Position numbers and translations under genes: made by a program. Shown piece after piece: positions 11,294 through 24,239 of a stretch of 64,000 bases of DNA; position 1 is the stretch's first letter, and each line of letters starts with the position of its first letter. A model generated the notes under the pieces. It was not told where the DNA came from and ran no database searches. It saw only the letters and a list, made by a program, of their open reading frames with translations. Source of the DNA: Holacanthus passer (Eukaryota; Chordata; Actinopteri; Pomacanthidae); assembly GCA_025331565.1 (NCBI GenBank), contig JAFREQ010000102.1, positions 620,001 through 684,000 on the forward strand. Reading direction: 5' to 3'.

Positions 11294-12839
11294 AATGTAG
11301 GACAGTGGGGGAGTTGAAAGCCAGTAGCCACCAGCTGAATGGATGTGACCTCAGCACCCCCCTGGGAACAGCTGCTGAAGCAGGGGCTGGGCTCCCACCT
11401 GATTTACGAGGCCACTTACTGCTGACAGAGGGCCACACCCAGGCCTTTCTTCTGGACATGTGATGTTTCTTGTGTGTGTGTTTGTGTCTTTGTCGGTGAG
11501 TGACGTACACCTTATGTGCGTACTTGTCACTCGGAGACGGAAGTGACGAATATGCACTTGGTGATTCTGCGTGTGTGGTGCTGTGTTCCTGTCGGACAGA
11601 AGTGATGAATGTGTACGATTGCCCTCCGTGACACATGCTTTGTGCCGGAGGGAGAGATCTCAGGCTCCAAGGCGCAAAGTGGTACAAATAATCGCCTGTT
11701 CCAGCCATTTACCTCGACTGCACATACACACAGGCACACATAAGTTTGAAAGCGGGTCAACAACTGATGATCCCAGAAGAGCAGTTATCTGTGATTTGTT
11801 CGGCCATGAATCACATGCCTGACCTGCAAACACGAACCTCTGCAGTCTTTCCTGCATTCTGAAAGTTTCTCTACCCATATGGTAATTTGAAGTCCAGTTA
11901 CATTAAGACAGCCAACTCGAGACTCTCAGCCATTCTATGTGCAACATAATACTGTGCTTTGCTGCTTTGTGTTCTGTCCCATTCTTCTGAAAATCAATTT
12001 TGGCTCAGATTTGTCTATTTTTGTATTTAGATTGCGGGGTGGGTCTCACTCTTGGTTTTGGTTTGTGACCTCCAGAGCTGCTTTTAGCCAAAACTTTTGC
12101 CATTCTCAATCCACTCTTCCTCTCCACACTGGGCTCAAATACACTTCTGGGCCTTTTTTGGGGGGCCTCTTGCTTCTAAAAACAGCCTCTGAAACACCGG
12201 TGAGGAATGGCATGGTTATAGCTGACCCCTGCTTGCCAAGGTCTGCTGAGAAATGAGGCTAAGCGTGTTGTGTTGGTAGTAAATAGTAGCAGACTCACTT
12301 TTGTGGGCTGCAAGCTCTGTCGTGCTGTGTTTATTATTGTGACAGTGTGAAGGTTTAACTGTGAGGGCCTGCATGTTGGAGAGGATGTTTATGTGCATTT
12401 CATTCACAAAACGACTCAGTTAAAAAATAGAAAATAGTTTGTGTTTAGAAAATTTGGTTTTATTCACTATCATGAACTCTGGCTTTACAAAAACATCATG
12501 GTAATTAAAGAAATGGTCAGTGTACTCAAATGAAACTATCAAACCTCAATACTTTGTTGGCCAGTTAGACACTTAGTATTGAATATTGTCTTTTCTTGTA
12601 TTTTGGGAGCATTTTACCTTCATTAGATAGTAAACAGCAGAGAGGTGACAGGGAATGAATGGAGAGGGATGGGAGACAACAGGCAGTAATGGTCCTCAAC
12701 TGGACTTGAACTTGCAATGTTGCAGTAACATGGTTGTTATAGACAAGGATGCCCAGAACCCAAGGATATTCAGTTGCACTGTCACATTAGAAAACCAGCA
12801 AATCCACACAACCCAGAAGCTGAGGAAATGTGCCATTTT

Positions 12840-12930
12840 TCTGGCAAAAATTAATCCATTACTAAACCAGTTCACAATTATTTTTCTGTTGATCAAACCA
12901 ATTAATCATTTGAGCTCTAATTCATTTTTC
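12840..12930. repeat. Fragment of the AATCGATTAATCG-type dispersed element
   Basis: The words TTATTTTTCTGTTGATCAAA and CAATTAATCATTTGAGCTCTAA match the end of the element represented more fully at 24890-25400. This is a short decayed copy with approximate edges. Confidence 0.45.
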
Positions 12931-14385
12931 TTCAAAATAAAGTATGGAAAGAATATAATTTTATGGAAAAAGCTCCATAAATATAATTTTTGCAAATATT
13001 CCATGTTGAACAATTGACAGCTGAATTTATTTAGTATTTGATTTTATCAACAGCATAAAACTGCATAACATTTTGACATCAGAACTTGTCTTCATACCTT
13101 TGATCACATACTGAGCCCTCATCAGCTCCCATGTGCCACCCCCCCACCTCAGTGCCCTATATACATGAACACATAGAACCAATACAATGCAAACACTGTT
13201 CTCTGTCTTTGTGAATGCAGTCTGTTAGCCGCTGACATCTCAGGGGTGCTAAGTGAGTCACCAGCAGTCCACCAGTTCAGACACAGAAACACATTATAGT
13301 ACTGTGGATTCATAAATGGGCTCTTCTTTAAAGCCACTCAATAGACTTTGGAAATTCCTATACATGCCGATGTGCATATCTGATACAGCTTGATAGTAGG
13401 AGCTGATTCTTCTGACTGACTCATATTTACTTAAATTGAGGTGACATAATTCCCACCACAAATTGTTGAGCATAAAACGGTAAACTCTAAAAGCATGCAC
13501 GCTCCATAGATAAACCAATAACACACACATCTTCTACGTAATAAACATTTAAACTTAAAAGAACCAACTGTTCCCAGATTTATGACGATATAAGTTTGCC
13601 CCTTCCCTTAATTGCTAGTCACCTATATGTATACATAAATTGATTGCGGCAGTGTTTGTGGAACTCTACAGAAACAAGTCTAAGTATCTTACATTGAGGC
13701 AGGCTAATGATCACTAGCAGCATGTCAGGAAAATGATTCCACACACTGAAGTGGAAGAACTTGATTTCTAATACACTTCTTTATATTCAACACCAGCTGT
13801 ACAGTTCATGGACTTCAAGCTTGAAAGCTGTATAGCAGGAAGTTTCTCTGAAGTACCAGCCTTTTACTCTGTTGTTGCAGCAGAGCTCAAACAGAGTTTT
13901 AGAACATGCTGTTCAGTCTGTGGCCCCTAAGAACGCCCTGAGAATTAAACATGACAGATATTCTTCTGCTGTTCCCAAGAGGAAGTGCATGTAACTGTGG
14001 AGAGCTTACTGTTTTAGCTCTGCACTTTTCACTCTCCCATGGTAGCGGAAATGGAGGCCCTGTAGTTCAAGTGTCAGGTCTGGGGCCTAATGAAAGACAT
14101 CTGAGTGTCATTAATGTGCCAGTTTTCAAGCATTAGGGCCTCCGCAGAAAGACGGCCGAGGTGTCCACAGCTGGCCTACTGCTGGTTTAAAATTGGATTA
14201 AGACCAAACTTTGACATATCTGTCTGTGTAGCAAAAAACAGAGCAGCCTAGGACTTAATGCAGTAGTTTCCACATAGTCTTTGTGACTCGTTAGCTTCTG
14301 TTGGACAGCTTGTATACTGCAGTTTGCTCTCTGTTGCTGCTGTTCTCTCATGAAACTATGTAGCTGGTTTTGCCTGACTGTTGCC

Positions 14386-14752
14386 TGAGTGAAATGTCTC
14401 GACAACTGTTGGATGAATTGCCATGAAATGTGCTACAGACATTAATTTCCCCCTCAAGATGAACTATAATAATTTTGTGATCCATTGACTCTTCATTTAG
14501 CGCCATCATCATTTGAAATACTTCATCTTGTGACCAACTACCTGCAAAACTACCATGACATTCATATGACTTTCCCATCAGCCTCAGCTGTACTTTGAGT
14601 GTACCACTAATAAGCAAATATTAGCATGCTAGATTAAAATTGAACAAGGTAAACATTAAACCTCCTGAATATCAGCATGTTAGCGTTGTCCTTGAGAATA
14701 TGTTAGCATGCTGACATCAGTGTTTAGCTCAAATTTCACCTTGCTGTACTGT
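14386..14752 (+). repeat. Dispersed repeat family A, partial copy
   Basis: The copy contains GTCTCGACAACTGTTGGATG, ATTGCCATGAAATGTGCTAC, TTTAGCGCCATCATCATTTG, CCCATCAGCCTCAGCTGTAC, TTAGCATGCTAGAT and ATCAGCATGTTAGCGTTGTC. The same ordered words recur at 22997-23645 (same strand) and at 49688-49935 (opposite strand). It resembles an abundant percomorph element with no coding capacity. Start and end are approximate. Confidence 0.75.
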
Positions 14753-17700
14753 TTGTTTTATTCACCCCAAACAGCCAATGTACTGTACCAACTCTGCCGA
14801 CTTAACGTCTTTCAGTTGTTCAACTCAAACAAACATCTTCACGTCAGTTTGCGTTGCCAGGAAAATATGTGTCTTATCACGTCTTTTCTTTGACTTTGTA
14901 TGCAATTGCGCCACTCGTCTTGTTTGACTTTTCATTTAAACGCCGACCTAGACTTGACTTCTTTTTAGCAGATACAGTTTGTCTCCCAGTAGCAGCAGCT
15001 CCTCTCTAGCGCACTGCTGGGACCATTAGCTCTGGAAAAATGGTCTTTATCCTTGTCTTCATCCCCACAGACTGTTGAATAATCACCCCGCTGCTGTAAA
15101 TATTTGTCTGAGACTCCAGACTGCTGTCATGTATCTGAATTATTCCTCTCACTGTCTCAGCTGTGCAGGTGCTGTGCTGATATTTGTAGATCTTCCCAGA
15201 GGATTAATATCCGTGACAGCCGTTTGTTAATTTCCAGTAGGGTATTTGGCTGTGCTCCTAGCATTGTCTGAAACTGTTTCCAGGCTTGTTTATCTTTTCC
15301 TAGTGTTTAGATTACATCGATGGCCTGGTTTAGGTTTAAGAAGCAGCCACGCTTGATTCACGAAGACAATATGCTGCCGTTTTGGCAGCATTTTCAACAC
15401 TCTGTATTTTCAACTCTCACTGCTGTCTGCTCTCCTCTCTGTCTCTTAACTTTTTGTCGTTCTTTGTCTTCCTTTCTCAATTGCACACAAAAATGTGTCA
15501 TCTTCATGGCTTCAAGAGGGAGCTATGGCTGGTTTCCAGGCACCATGATACAGGCTTTCTGTGTGATCCAGTTGAGCTTCCTGTGTTTCAGCAAAGGAAA
15601 GGCCGACTCAGCAAAGACGGCGAGTTTGGGGAGGCTTACTGTACAGCAGATCCCAGCTCCACAAGCTGAGCCCTAGGCTCACACTGTCACAGCCAGGGAA
15701 CCCCACAAGATCCTCTAAAACTAGCCTACATTTTAGCCTGTGGGTGGTGGTGAGAACTGGTTGCTCTGCCCTTCAGTTTTCAGAGGATCACCGTAAATGG
15801 TTAAACAGATGGCTTCCTGAAAATGTCAAATTTTACAGATGCTTGTGCAAAGCTTGTCTTCTGTGAAGTTTCTGTTCTTCACTTAAAAAATGCAACAACA
15901 TAACAGCATTGGAATATTTAATTATATGGAAGACATTTCACCACATATGTCAACATAAAGTTAGTTGTAGGTTTTTCCATATCTCCATGGCGTTGAGGCA
16001 GATTTGTTTTTGTGTCTCGTGTGATTTAGTCTACCTTTTGGAGTGATCGCAGAGGCCAGGTGGGGAGGATGAGTCAGAAATAACTTGTGAGCACTGCACA
16101 GCTATTTTCAACACAGAGATGGAGCCATGAATAGTGTTGTGGACTTGGCGCTCCTCCAAAGGTTGCGGTTTTGCCTCAATTGTTCCTACTGAACTGCTGT
16201 GGAGGACATGTTGTGATGAGACGTGAACCCTATTCAATATGAATGTATTTTAGGTGGTGAAAAGAAACCAGAACTGCCAAAATGTTAGTGATTGTCTCAC
16301 TGGAGAAGTCCTTCTAAGGTATCCAAGTATCCCCCAGAAGTGTATCTTTAGCCTCCTTCATACACATGGGGAATGTTGGCAGGCTTCAAGCCAACATATG
16401 TGGCAAAGTGTTTTGTGTGAAAAGCAGAGCAGAATTTTAAAGACCAGCAACAAGCTTTCCGTCGACCTACTCATAAAGCTGGCACTTAGGCTGTAGCTAC
16501 TACCCGTATTATTCTGTTAAACTATTACAGGGTGGATAATTATGGGTCTCCAGCTGAAACATTTTGGAAACTGCTTTAAAGTAACGTGATTATCACTTTT
16601 CATACTGTACGTCCTGTATAAAAACCACTTGTACAACTATATCACTTAGCCACCACTTTGACCAGTTAAAAATTCAGCAACCTTCTTTTAGTACAATGAC
16701 ATTTCACCATGTTACGCTTTAAAGTGAAGCTTTGTAACTTTTGAAAGGACATCACATAAGTGATAAAACACTCCAAATACAGTGCACTCAGGGGATTTGC
16801 AGCTGCAGCCTTAAAGGAAATTTCCAGTTTATTCAACCGAGCATTTTTCCCATAATTGGGCTATTGTTGCTCCATGGCTTGTGCTAACTTGACAATCGCC
16901 ACCTCCGTTGTAGAGATTCAGGGAAATGAGGGCTCACAAAAAAACCAGCATATCTCGGGAAAGATGTACAAGCCTCCATAAACATGTTTTTACATGAATC
17001 ATTTCATCGTTTGTCTCTGATTCTGTTTCAGTGGCCATATCCTCCACTTCAGAAACAAATAGGAAACACAGAAAAAGATATCGCCGTCTAATGGACATTT
17101 CTGAAGTCGGTCGACAAACATTTTAATAAATAAATGAAAATTCAATCTCTCTTGTCACTTCTGGACTTATTGGCTGCTGTTCAGCATGTTACATAGTCTC
17201 ACTCATTGCAATGCATCATCCAGGATGTGACTTTAAAGCTACCCAAGGATATTACTTCACTTACCTGTGAAATTTTGGAGAATATGCTTAAGGTACTATC
17301 GGTGCTGACATTATTTTGTTATTCTAATGCCCCAGATCATTGAACTTTTTTTCAAAATGCGAACACAGAACTAGAAGCTGATGTCATTAACACCTATCTG
17401 TGTATATTTTTTTTGAGGCCAAACATATAATGAATGGCAGACTCAATCAGATGCGATCCTCACAAGTTCCAACTCCAACTCTAGCTGTTCAATGCTGTTA
17501 TTTTCACTTTTCTTTCTATCTGACAAAACTTCTTCTATTGAGGAATAGTTTGAAAACCAGAATGCTCATGTAATGTGGAAACTATGATGACATTTTGTAG
17601 TCGTTTGTGCCTTCATTCCTCTCTTCTGGAGTATTTTTTTTCTGTGGAAAAATCACTTTGGATTGTCTGCCCATATCAATGTCCTAGAAGCAAAGAAGCA

Positions 17701-17871
17701 CCGAAAAGATTAAAGACATTAACATCTGCCTCATTTGTATTATTTATCACACAGAGGCTCTTTTGGCAAAGAGGGGACGGTGAGTGGGAACACTTTAAGG
17801 ATCAGACCTTCTGTCATGGTCTCGAAGGGCAGCCTGATTCATTGCTTTTGTCTGCTATAAGAGGGTCCTCC

Positions 17872-17906
17872 GGATGGTGGTGGTGGGAGGTGGTGGTGGG
17901 GGTGGA
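17872..17906 (+). repeat. G-rich run with G-quadruplex potential
   Basis: The run has repeated GGTGGTGGG/GGAGGTGGTGGTGGGGGTGG blocks with at least four closely spaced runs of two to five G. It lies inside itgb1 intron 1. Confidence 0.7.
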
Positions 17907-19399
17907 CAGAGACACAGACAGACACTGTTTGGTATTCTCCTTCAGTTCTGTGCGGCGGCTTGTACGTCTCAGAGCTCAGACATGTTCCCTGCTCTGCACT
18001 GTTTGAAGGGTATGCGAAGTCAAGAGGCCACTGGTTTGGCTTGGCTCACAGTGGAGAGAGTGAACTAAGCAATTGTGTGGGTGGTATGATGGAGCAGGGA
18101 GTTGGAGAGAGGGAATGAGGAAGGAAACATGGGAGAGAAAGAGGGAGTTTGGGAGTATAGGATGCCAAAGATATGGCACTGAAAGCAGTGGAGTGACTGG
18201 ATCTATCTTGGAATGTTTTAATGAAATTTTAAATAAACTCAAGATCTTCAGAGTCTTTAAACGTAATTTAGCCATGCAGACGAGTTCATTTTCACTTACC
18301 AAATGAACTCAAATATTCTGTCGACCTTAAAAAGGCCTGAACAACCAGACAAATACTATACAAATGGAGGATTAGAAGAAACTAGGGTGAACTCAGCAGA
18401 GGAGAGGAAAGTCTGTAACTTCCTTTCTATTGAGGCTTGAGGCAACCCCTTTCCTCTCCGAGTTGTACACCGCCCTTTCCTGTTTTGCCTTCTTTTCCAT
18501 TCCTTATTTTCACGGCCAGAAAATAACAGCCATTCTCAGTGAGAGAAGCCCAGGCCTTCTCCTACAAAGAGCGCTGTGACTCTGGGCTGCCACCAGCTCT
18601 TTACTGCTGCAGTGTATCCTTTACTGTGTCTAGCTGTTTTTCCCGGCGACTCTGCTGGTCATTATTCATGGCAGCGCTTGCTGAAGTAAGTACTTCTAAG
18701 CACTTGCAAATGCAGCTCAATTTAAAGGAAAGTAAATCCGCTCATTCATGGCTAAGGTTTGTGTGGCTCAATTAAGCTGGGTTTTCCTACACCAGAGGTT
18801 TTCACATGGGGGTTCAGGAACCTTCAGAGGTTCTTTAAGTGGACCCCTGGTGAGCCCAAGCACTGTAAGGATTAGTGTAAGTTTATTATAATGTAGGGCT
18901 GGTTGATATATGGAATTTATGAAATTGATTCATTTTTTTGTTTTTGCATGGATGTGTAAAATGACCGCATAGTGAAAATCAACTTATTGCAATCAATCAT
19001 TTAAATCCAGATGTTATAATTGTAGAGGGCTCAGTAGTCGATTACTGCCAGCCATTGGCGATGGTCGATGGCATCATCCATCACCCCAACCCTAAGATGA
19101 ATATGAATTTGAATTAATGATAGGTGCACCTTCCACAGTTTGTAGGAGTGTCATGTCTGCTGACTACAGGTGGTTAGCTGCCTCTGGCTAACTGATAGCT
19201 AGCCAACTGTGTGCACATATGACATTGATGGTAAGAAGCACAAACGGCAGAAGCAGATGAACTAGTGTGCAAACTAAACTGGATGTCTGTGCTCTACTTA
19301 GTTGAAACATCTAGAACTGACAGTCCCTGGCTTTGTGGAATAATCAGTGCTTTTGGATATGCATAATAATGACAGCTTAGCAGGTGGTGCACACCCTTC

Positions 19400-19750
19400 T
19401 TCATTCTTGCTCAAATGTCTTGCACATAAAAAAAATCCTTAAAAAAATATGTTTCAATTATATTTTAGCCTTGCATTTTGCAGGAGGAGAATAAATTGTA
19501 TAGGGTAGACAATTAACTAAATTACTTATTAATTAATATTAATTCATTCATTCATTTTGTTAGACCAACAGTCCAAAATTCAAAAATATTCATTCATTTA
19601 TAAAAACTGGAAATCTCACATCTATGAATCTGTAATTAGCTAATGTGTGGCATTTTTTTCTTGATAAATTAATGAAACTGCAATGTAATATCCAGTTAAC
19701 TAGTCGATGAAACAAATAATTGCTTCAGCATTAGTTAACTACTGGATTAA
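19400..19750. repeat. Dispersed repeat family B (MITE-like), degraded copy
   Basis: The copy has AATTAACTAAATTACTTATT, then GACCAACAGTCCAAAATTCA, AAAATATTCATTCATTTATA and a closing AACTAGTCGATGAAAC plus ATTAGTTAACTAC word. This order mirrors a very common teleost palindromic MITE that carries ATCGATTAATCG ends. Edges and orientation are approximate. Confidence 0.5.
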
Positions 19751-20460
19751 TAGTAACAAACTGGGGAACTGGAGTTGTGGGAATCGAGTGTTACAAATAC
19801 CGCATCCCTTCATCATGGGTCTCATAGCTCACATTTCCCCGAAGTGCAGTAACAGTGTTGCAGGTTACTATCCCGGTCAGTCCCTCAGGAATGCCTGAGA
19901 AGCTCGGCCCGTTTTAGTCACGCACCACAGTGTCTGCCATGCATCACCTTCTCCTGCCAACTGATAGAGCTTTGGAAAGCCCATAAAACACTAGGATGCC
20001 ATTAGTCACAGCTCAGGTGTGTGTGACAAGTGGACAGGCATTGAGGAGCAAAATGTGCATGTATGCATGCTGGTTTCTATCTGAGAGAGGCAGGAAGAAC
20101 GTGGGAGCTACATGAACTCCTTTAGTGTAAGAGAATAACCAGTGCTGCTCTGTTGTGCTGTAGTCAGGAAACTGTCTGGAATTTATCTTTTTTTATGCTT
20201 TCCCATGGAAAAATACATTTGAGTATTGTGGTTATTATGCAAACATCTCTTAATAGTCCTCATCCTTCCCTTCTGCACTGTAGGAATTTTGATTCCTATC
20301 TGTGTCACGACCAAAGTATTCAAGCTGTTTATGGAAGTGTACTTTTCAGGCCTCATAAATTAAATTGACTGGATTATTTATAGTGGTGTTACTCAATGAA
20401 AAAACTCAGTGTTTTCTTGGCATCATCTTTCTTGTTCAAAATGGAATGTGGGTACTTTTC

Positions 20461-20680
20461 AGACATTTCAAATCACAAATGTCAACCACATGGTGACACT
20501 AGAGGAATGGTTATGGAATCACCAAAGTCAGTAGGATTCATCCTCTGGGGACAAAAATGACAAAATCAATTCATTAGCTTTCGAGATCTTTCAGTCTGGA
20601 CCAAAATAGCGAACAGATCGCCTGTCTGACAGACAAACATTACTATCCTTCGAGCAAAGCCGCTAGCGTGGCTTTAAAAA
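20461..20680 (-). repeat. Dispersed repeat family A, partial copy (minus strand)
   Basis: The + strand reads TGGTGACACTAGAGGAATGG, ATCACCAAAGTCAGTAGGAT, TTTCAGTCTGGACC, GACAGACAAACATTACTATC and finally AAAGCCGCTAGCGTGGCTTT. The reverse complement of this last word matches the start of the copy at 22997. This is therefore an inverted copy of the head half of the family A element. Confidence 0.65.
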
Positions 20681-20917
20681 AATCCCTTGGCTGCAGCTTC
20701 TCACTGGGCTTCAGCATAGTCCAGACGTGAAAATCCAGAGGAAACACTCTGTTAAAGAGAAGGAAGGTGACATGATAGTCAGCCACCTCTGCTTATCTAC
20801 TGATAAAAAGCATGTTGCAAGTCATTTATCACCATCATTTATTAGCTTTACTTCTGTGGGTTTGTCTGCACAGCTGCTTCCTGTATAGATGCTGTATAAA
20901 AAAGACAACTTATCTGC

Positions 20918-20933
20918 AAAAAAAAAAAAAAAA
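20918..20933 (+). repeat. A16 homopolymer
   Basis: Run of 16 A in itgb1 intron 1 with no obvious retroelement in front of it. Confidence 0.9.
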
Positions 20934-22348
20934 GTCAGTAGTACGTGATAGAAAGCAGGGCTTGGGCATCAGTTTTAGACTTACGTTGGCATAGACATGT
21001 GTCGAGACCTGTCTGGCTTTACTGCGAATTTCCCGGTTTTGAAAGCAAGATTGATCATGCCTTTTAAAAGCCTACATGGTTGTGTCATTGAATGCTGTTT
21101 AAACCCAAGAAAAGCTGCAGTGGAGCAGTACATTTCTCAGAAGTGAACAAGAATGTGAGAAACAGCAGTTTAATAAGGTCTAAGTTGTGAACCTAACCTT
21201 TAATGACGAGGGACTGATGTGAATCCTGAGGTTAGACTCACACGGGCTTAAATAATGCGTTGAAGGTACGTAAATGGCAATTGAGGCAAATAATATGTAG
21301 AAATCTTAAGAAAGAGAGTTTGTTCTTGACCTTGGGAATAGTAGTTTGACCAAAAAAAACCAAACCAAAAAAACAAATTATGAAATCATCCATTTTCAGA
21401 GCTTTTAACCACACCTCACAGTCATCAGTGCTGATGCATGTTTTATTTAACCTGTAATGCCACCCTATGGGATTCCCTGTCTAATAAACATAATTCTCAT
21501 GTATGATGTGTGTTTTTTCATCTTTATTCTGCCATTTTGCTTCTAAAATTGTACAGACAATAAATAAATTAATTATAGTGCCGGTTAACCAAAACCACGT
21601 TGAAACCCTGACAAGTTATATTCATTACTTCTGAACTCTGAGCTTTGGAGGTGCACTTGAAGACACATAACATCCTGCGCCTAGCCCTTGCATGGCATTC
21701 GAATGTTGATTTAGAATTTGAATGTCAGTCTTTTGAATGAAGCTTCAAAGCTTGAAATATTCGGTGTAGCCCAAAACTGACTCTAGTTTTTTACTGTGCA
21801 TTCCTCTGCACAGTTGCTAAGCTTCATGGGATTGGATACAACATGATTGTTTTTCTAACTTGACACCTCGCTGCCATTTTCCGTAGTTTGCATTTGAATG
21901 ATTTCTTGGAGCTGGTCTGGTCGAAAGCAAGAGAGAAAGAAAATATCCAATTGTGCAGTATGGTTATAAGAGGAAGGTATGAACCTAAATTCCTTCATGT
22001 TAAGGTTTGTTTTCACTGAAAAGTTCATCCGTACATGCACATGCCGTGCATCACAAGTTCCTACAATATCTAATCCTGTTTCATATATATCAAATACTGT
22101 ATGGATCTTTTATTTTAGGTCATCACATAACATGATAGAATGATTCCTGGCAGTCTATGAGCTTCATTATGTTGTGGTGATGGTGTAACAGTGGCAGTAG
22201 CCAGGTTAAATGTGGCATTTATCTCACATGGAAACACATACACAGAAACAGATGCACCACCCATCTACAGCAGTAGAGATTCAGGCCAACTGATCTAATC
22301 TGGGGGGCTGTAGACAGGCCGTCTGCCCCTCTGTGTCTATATAAACGG

Positions 22349-22397
22349 ACACACACACATACACATACACACACACACCCACCCACACCCGCACACA
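22349..22397. repeat. CA-rich microsatellite
   Basis: Imperfect (AC)n with ACAT and CCCA interruptions over about 50 bases in itgb1 intron 1. Confidence 0.9.
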
Positions 22398-22996
22398 AGC
22401 ACTCAGGAATGCTTCACTCAACACCGCGCACACTGAACGTCAGAGCTTCCTTTACCACAGTGTAAGGGAATGCAGTCTTTTAATGTATCCTCTATGAATA
22501 GCCAGCAACAAGCGCTGGTCTGAAAAACTAAAAAGAAAAATGTTGTCACTTTATCACTGTCTGTCTTGCTCTAATTTGAACCTAATGCTTTAATATCCAG
22601 TGTGGTAGACATTAGCCACTGATTTCCATAGAAATGACTTCAATGAGTTTGTGTTTTCTGGTCTTGCCAGATATTGGTTTACAGTACATTCCACACGTTA
22701 ATTAGATTTGGCACATGCTAAACCCTCGCTGGCCCCTGCACCTTAATACAACGTCAGGCCATTGACACAATGTCTCTCTGTAGGAGCCTTCCCAGCTGTC
22801 ACTTATTAGAACTGCCAATAAGAGGTGGTGAGAATCCCAAAAGTAAATCTTTTGAGACAGCAGCAGTGATGTGGAATTTATGATAGTGAGGGGTCACTGA
22901 GAGTCCCTTGACCTTAACTTACAGTACAGAGTTTAAATATAAACTCAGCTCTGTTCTCATGATTATTTATTGTCAACAAAGCATCTTCTCAGACGT

Positions 22997-23645
22997 TTTA
23001 AGCCATGCTAGCAGTGTGGCTCTAGGGATGGCAGTATCGCTTGGTTGGTGTTTGGAAGACTGAAATATCTCTGCAACTGTTGGATTTAGCTCAGTGAAAT
23101 TATCTAGTGACATTTATGGTCCCCAGAGGGTGTATTCTAATGACCTATGAGATCTCTTAACTTTTCCTATAGCACCACCATATGCTTGAGAGGTTTTGTT
23201 CTAGCAGCACCAGCCGACAAAATTTTCTTATTATGTAGCATAATATCTCAATCTAGTTGATTGGCACAAAATTTGGTACAAAATTCATGGTTCCCAGAGG
23301 ATGGGTCTTGCTGACTTTTTCTGTAGGGACACCATGAAGTTGAAATTTGTGGTTTTGGTGAATCACTCAACCAAGTAGGTTTGAGGGTCCGCCACTGAAA
23401 TATCTTTGCAACTACTGGATGGATAGCCATGACATTTGGAAATTATGACATTCCCTCAGCAAAAATTTGTGTTTGTGTTACTTAGCAGATGTTAGCATGC
23501 TAACACGTCAAACTAAGATGGTGAGCATTATACTTTCTAAACATCAGCATGTTAGCATTGTCTTTGTAAACATGTCAGCAAGCTTTTGCTCACAAGCCCC
23601 GCTGTGCTGAAGTGCAGTCTCACAAAACAGCTATCTTGGCTGCAG
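22997..23645 (+). repeat. Dispersed repeat family A, nearly full copy
   Basis: This is the longest copy in the window. It opens with AAGCCATGCTAGCAGTGTGG and CTCTAGGGATGGCAGTATCG, continues through ATATCTCTGCAACTGTTGGA, TTTTCCTATAGCACCACCAT and TGTTAGCATGCTAACACG, and ends near CTATCTTGGCTGCAG. It gives a working reference of about 650 bp for the other copies. There is no open frame of note, so it is probably a non-autonomous element. The class (DNA transposon or SINE-like) is not decided. Confidence 0.75.
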
Positions 23646-24239
23646 ATCACAAATCAGCCGTTAAGTGCAGAGAAATGTCCTTCAGTTCCCTTTTTCTTGG
23701 TAAGTCATTTGCTTTGCAATTAAGAACAGGACAAGATGCATCAATATGGCTGACCAAAGAGCCTGCACACAGACAAGGGATCAATATATTTGACAAAAGA
23801 GGGTTTGACTCTAGGGAACTGATGCTATTTACAGTAAAAGGCATTGGGGGGGGCTGCAGCCCAGGCCAGGGGCAAATCAGTGTGATCATGTGTTCTGTAC
23901 TTGAATGTGTGTATACGTTTGCGTGTGAAAGTGGTCTGAATTGAATTAGTTGCCTGTTACCCTTTGACCGACTGAGAATTAGCCCCTGCTACTAGATGAT
24001 TTATTATCTTCAATTATAACCAAGCCATTTATGGTTTCAATCTCATCTCTGAGACTCTCTCTCTTCTGGACCCTTTTCTCGAGGAAATTATGAATCTGAG
24101 CATTCAGGCCGCCAAGAGCACCAGTTATTATTGTCAACAAAGAGATGGTCACAAATAACATATTGCTATTCAAAACAAGAGTCGCTCTTTGATGAGACTA
24201 CACAACATTTAAAAGATTTTTTCTTGGGTGTGTTTTCAG

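Larger units (their letters stand above)
10248..24239 (+). other. itgb1: itgb1 intron 1 (about 14 kb)
   Basis: The intron runs from GTAAGA at 10248 to TGTGTTTTCAG ending at 24239. No coding exon is recognisable inside. It contains (TG)12 at 10616-10639, a purine-rich block near 11168-11293, a G-rich run at 17872-17906, an A tract at 20918-20933, a CA-rich tract at 22349-22397 and several dispersed-repeat copies listed separately. An alternative non-coding first exon or intronic enhancers could be present, but I cannot identify them by eye. Confidence 0.6.

Noticed and set aside
11166..11708. 180-codon minus-strand open frame in itgb1 intron 1
   Set aside because: Its Ser/Pro/Leu-rich end is only the complement of the purine-rich tract, the rest has no domain, and there are no convincing splice sites around it.
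17575..18006. 143-codon frame in itgb1 intron 1
   Set aside because: It runs through the G-rich GGTGGT run, which yields a Trp/Val-rich low-complexity stretch, and has no homology I recognise.
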